From: Verrucomicrobiota bacterium
GTDB lineage: Bacteria > Verrucomicrobiota > Verrucomicrobiae > Chthoniobacterales > UBA10450
Length of the DNA: 33,254 nt
NCBI GenBank assembly: GCA_005887855.1
Contig: VBQB01000101.1
Coordinates: forward strand, 1 to 33,254
Reading direction: 5' to 3'
Shown here: positions 31,579 through 33,254 of the stretch, piece by piece
Layout of the letters: each line of letters begins with the position of its first letter
Position numbering within the stretch: position 1 is the first letter of the stretch
The notes under the pieces: generated by a model
The model's database searches: none
The model's input: only the letters and a program-made list of their open reading frames with translations
Told to the model about the DNA's origin: nothing
Program-made: the position numbers and the translations under genes

Positions 31579-33254
31579 ATGAAGTCATCTTTCCAACGGT
31601 CACTGGCGTATTGCGCCATTCTTTTTGCATTCGCGATTGCGCCTCCTCCGCTTCTGGCGACATCGAAGGAAACGATCACGATGTCGGTGGGGCGGCTTTT
31701 GGAGGAAGGCCATTACACCCGTCAGAAGTTGAACGACGAAGTCTCGAAAAAATTCCTTCAGACTTATCTGGAGCTGCTCGATTTCAGCCATCTCTTTTTC
31801 ACTCAACAGGACGTCGATGCGCTCGGTGCGAAATATGGAACCTCAATGGGCAATGACGTTCTTCTAGGCAATCTGAAACCTGCCTACGAAATTTACGATC
31901 TGTATACAAAACGCGTCGACGAACGTGTCGCCAAAGTAAAAGAGCTGTTGAAGCAACCGGTCGACTTTAAAGGCGATGCGAAGATTGAGCTTACCCGCCA
32001 AAAATCACCCTGGCCTAAAGACGAGGCAGAAGCCGATCAATTCTGGCGCGGCCGTGTCACAAACGAGCTGCTACAGGAACATTTAAGCGAGCATCCGATC
32101 GAGCCCGCCCCGCAGCTGGTCGCTCGGCGCTATGATCGCCTCGCCCGCAACGTTCACGAGGAAGACAAGGACGAGCAAGTAAAGCTCTTTCTCGATGCGC
32201 TCGCCCAAACGTACGACCCGCACTCGGAGTATCTGAGCAAGGCCGACATGAAGAATTTCAGCATTAACATGGGCCTTTCCCTCGTGGGAATTGGCGCCAT
32301 GCTTCGCTCGGAAGATGGCTACGCGAAAATAGAGAGCCTTGTTCCCGGCGGGCCCGCGCAAGCCGATGGACGGCTTAAAGTGGGCGACCGGATTACCGCT
32401 GTGGCGCAGGGTCCGGCTGAATTTGTCGACGTTCGTGAGATGCGGCTGGATAAAGTCGTGGAGATGATCCGCGGCAAAAAAGGCACGCATGTGCGTCTGC
32501 TGGTGATTCCCTCAGACGCAACCGATCCTTCCCGCCGCAAAAATGTCGAGCTGGTCCGCGATGAAATTAAGCTGAAAGATCAAGAGGCGCGGGCCGACAT
32601 CATCATCAGAAAAGATGAGAACGGCGATCCAATAAAACTTGGCTGGCTCACGCTCCCGTCGTTTTACGCGGACATGGATCGGCATCAAAAAAGCACTACG
32701 CGCGATGTGCTCGCGCTGCTCAAACGGCTGAAGAAAGAAAACATCGCTGGGTTGGTTGTCGATCTTCGGCGAAATGGCGGCGGCTCGCTGGAGGAAGCGC
32801 TTTCACTCACCGGTCTGTTTTTGAAATCGGGCCCGATCGTTCAGACAAAAGATTATAATGGAAGTATCAGAATATCGTCCGATCCCGACTCCGGCATCGC
32901 TTACTCCGGACCGCTGGTCGTCTTGACCAGCCGCCAAAGCGCGTCCGCCAGCGAAATTTTTGCGGCTGCTCTGCAGGATTACGGGCGCGCCGTGATTGTC
33001 GGCGATAAGAATACGTTCGGAAAAGGAACGGTACAGACGATTCTCCCAATCGGCCGGTTCGCGTCGCTGCTTGGCAATCATTCCGACGAGGATGGCGCAT
33101 TGAAATTGACCATCCAGAAATTCTATCGCGTCGCTGGCGGCTCGACGCAGCTCCACGGTGTGGCCTCCGATATTGTGCTGCCGAGCTTGAGTGATCTGCC
33201 CGAATTTGGCGAGGGCGCGCTGAAGAACTGCTTGCCTTACGATGAAGTATCCAA
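31579..33254 (+). CDS. Carboxy-terminal processing protease Prc/Tsp (S41 family), 3' end cut by the window
   Basis: A periplasmic tail-specific protease, open for 558 codons from the ATG at 31579 to the window end. A signal peptide (RSLAYCAILFAFAIAPPP, cleavage near LLA) is followed by the Tsp N-terminal domain (RLLEEGHYTRQKLND ... LELLDFSHLFFTQQDV). A PDZ domain at ~226-310 (GLSLVGIGAMLRSEDGY, GGPAQADGRLKVGDRI) precedes the S41 catalytic core. The catalytic dyad fits E. coli Tsp: Ser456 in QSASASEIFAAALQDYGRA and Lys482 in NTFGKGTVQT. The typical C-terminal DUF3340 region would lie beyond the window. A 13-codon frame (31541-31582) ends by overlapping its start as ATGA. Confidence 0.93.
   Translation, partial: MKSSFQRSLAYCAILFAFAIAPPPLLATSKETITMSVGRLLEEGHYTRQKLNDEVSKKFLQTYLELLDFSHLFFTQQDVDALGAKYGTSMGNDVLLGNLKPAYEIYDLYTKRVDERVAKVKELLKQPVDFKGDAKIELTRQKSPWPKDEAEADQFWRGRVTNELLQEHLSEHPIEPAPQLVARRYDRLARNVHEEDKDEQVKLFLDALAQTYDPHSEYLSKADMKNFSINMGLSLVGIGAMLRSEDGYAKIESLVPGGPAQADGRLKVGDRITAVAQGPAEFVDVREMRLDKVVEMIRGKKGTHVRLLVIPSDATDPSRRKNVELVRDEIKLKDQEARADIIIRKDENGDPIKLGWLTLPSFYADMDRHQKSTTRDVLALLKRLKKENIAGLVVDLRRNGGGSLEEALSLTGLFLKSGPIVQTKDYNGSIRISSDPDSGIAYSGPLVVLTSRQSASASEIFAAALQDYGRAVIVGDKNTFGKGTVQTILPIGRFASLLGNHSDEDGALKLTIQKFYRVAGGSTQLHGVASDIVLPSLSDLPEFGEGALKNCLPYDEVS

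Noticed and set aside
1..33254. Defence system, prophage, CRISPR or toxin-antitoxin pair
   Set aside because: No Cas, restriction, reverse transcriptase, integrase, phage or toxin-like protein and no spaced repeats were seen on either strand.

Overview
The window is 33 kb of gene-dense bacterial chromosome of moderate-to-high G+C. I think it comes from an uncultured soil-type Verrucomicrobiota (Spartobacteria/Chthoniobacterales-like). That placement is an inference from the flavour of the proteins and the gene order mnmG-plsY-gpsA; no rRNA gene is present to confirm it. One tRNA (Thr, UGU) is present. There is no CRISPR array, prophage or complete insertion sequence.

Layout. 1-2283 (+): nitrate/sulfonate/taurine-type ABC permease and ATPase, followed by the orphan 3' tail of a second ATPase. 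5264-2294 (-): thioredoxin reductase, GT4 glycosyltransferase, GNAT acetyltransferase and tRNA-Thr. 5346-6140 (+): Fpg/Nei DNA glycosylase. 12209-6237 (-): a six-gene cluster of SAM methyltransferase, DUF2064/TIGR04282 GT-A protein, NAD-dependent epimerase with a Zn-knuckle-like insertion, MgtE-like transporter (broken), GT2 glycosyltransferase and a membrane-anchored sulfite-oxidase-type molybdoenzyme. This is the best candidate for an undescribed pathway. 12504-15390 (+): exported cyclase-family hydrolase (frameshifted), a stub of homocysteine S-methyltransferase, metF and a TVP38/DedA-like membrane protein. 15517-18933 (+): mnmG (damaged), plsY and gpsA, with a near-perfect ParB-binding parS palindrome inside mnmG. 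20973-18930 (-): lipid kinase, hldE-type adenylyltransferase and purN, overlapping by 4 nt each. 21055-21837 (+): DUF4912 protein. 25271-21823 (-): two APC amino-acid permeases bordered by a decayed livF tail on one side and a retropepsin-like fragment on the other. 25557-27255 (+): damaged NSS/SLC6 symporter plus an intact 40-aa small subunit. 27502-30778 (+): double-domain retropepsin-like protein, a small AIGA-repeat protein, and a sugar-1-P nucleotidyltransferase with a (damaged) sugar kinase resembling the MurU/AmgK recycling pair. 31409-30768 (-): metallo-beta-lactamase-fold hydrolase. 31579-end (+): Prc/Tsp carboxy-terminal protease, cut by the window edge.

Two themes stand out. First, many adjacent genes overlap by stop/start (ATGA, GTGA, TGATG), so translational coupling is the local norm. 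Second, an unusual number of genes are damaged: three carry out-of-frame internal losses (mgtE, mnmG, amgK-like kinase), one has an extra C in a C8 tract, one has a nonsense codon plus two single-base losses, and four survive only as stubs or tails. The break in mnmG carries an inverted copy of the sequence just upstream of its own start codon. This could be real genome erosion with template switching or, equally, amplification/assembly artefact. Mapping reads across these junctions would decide it.
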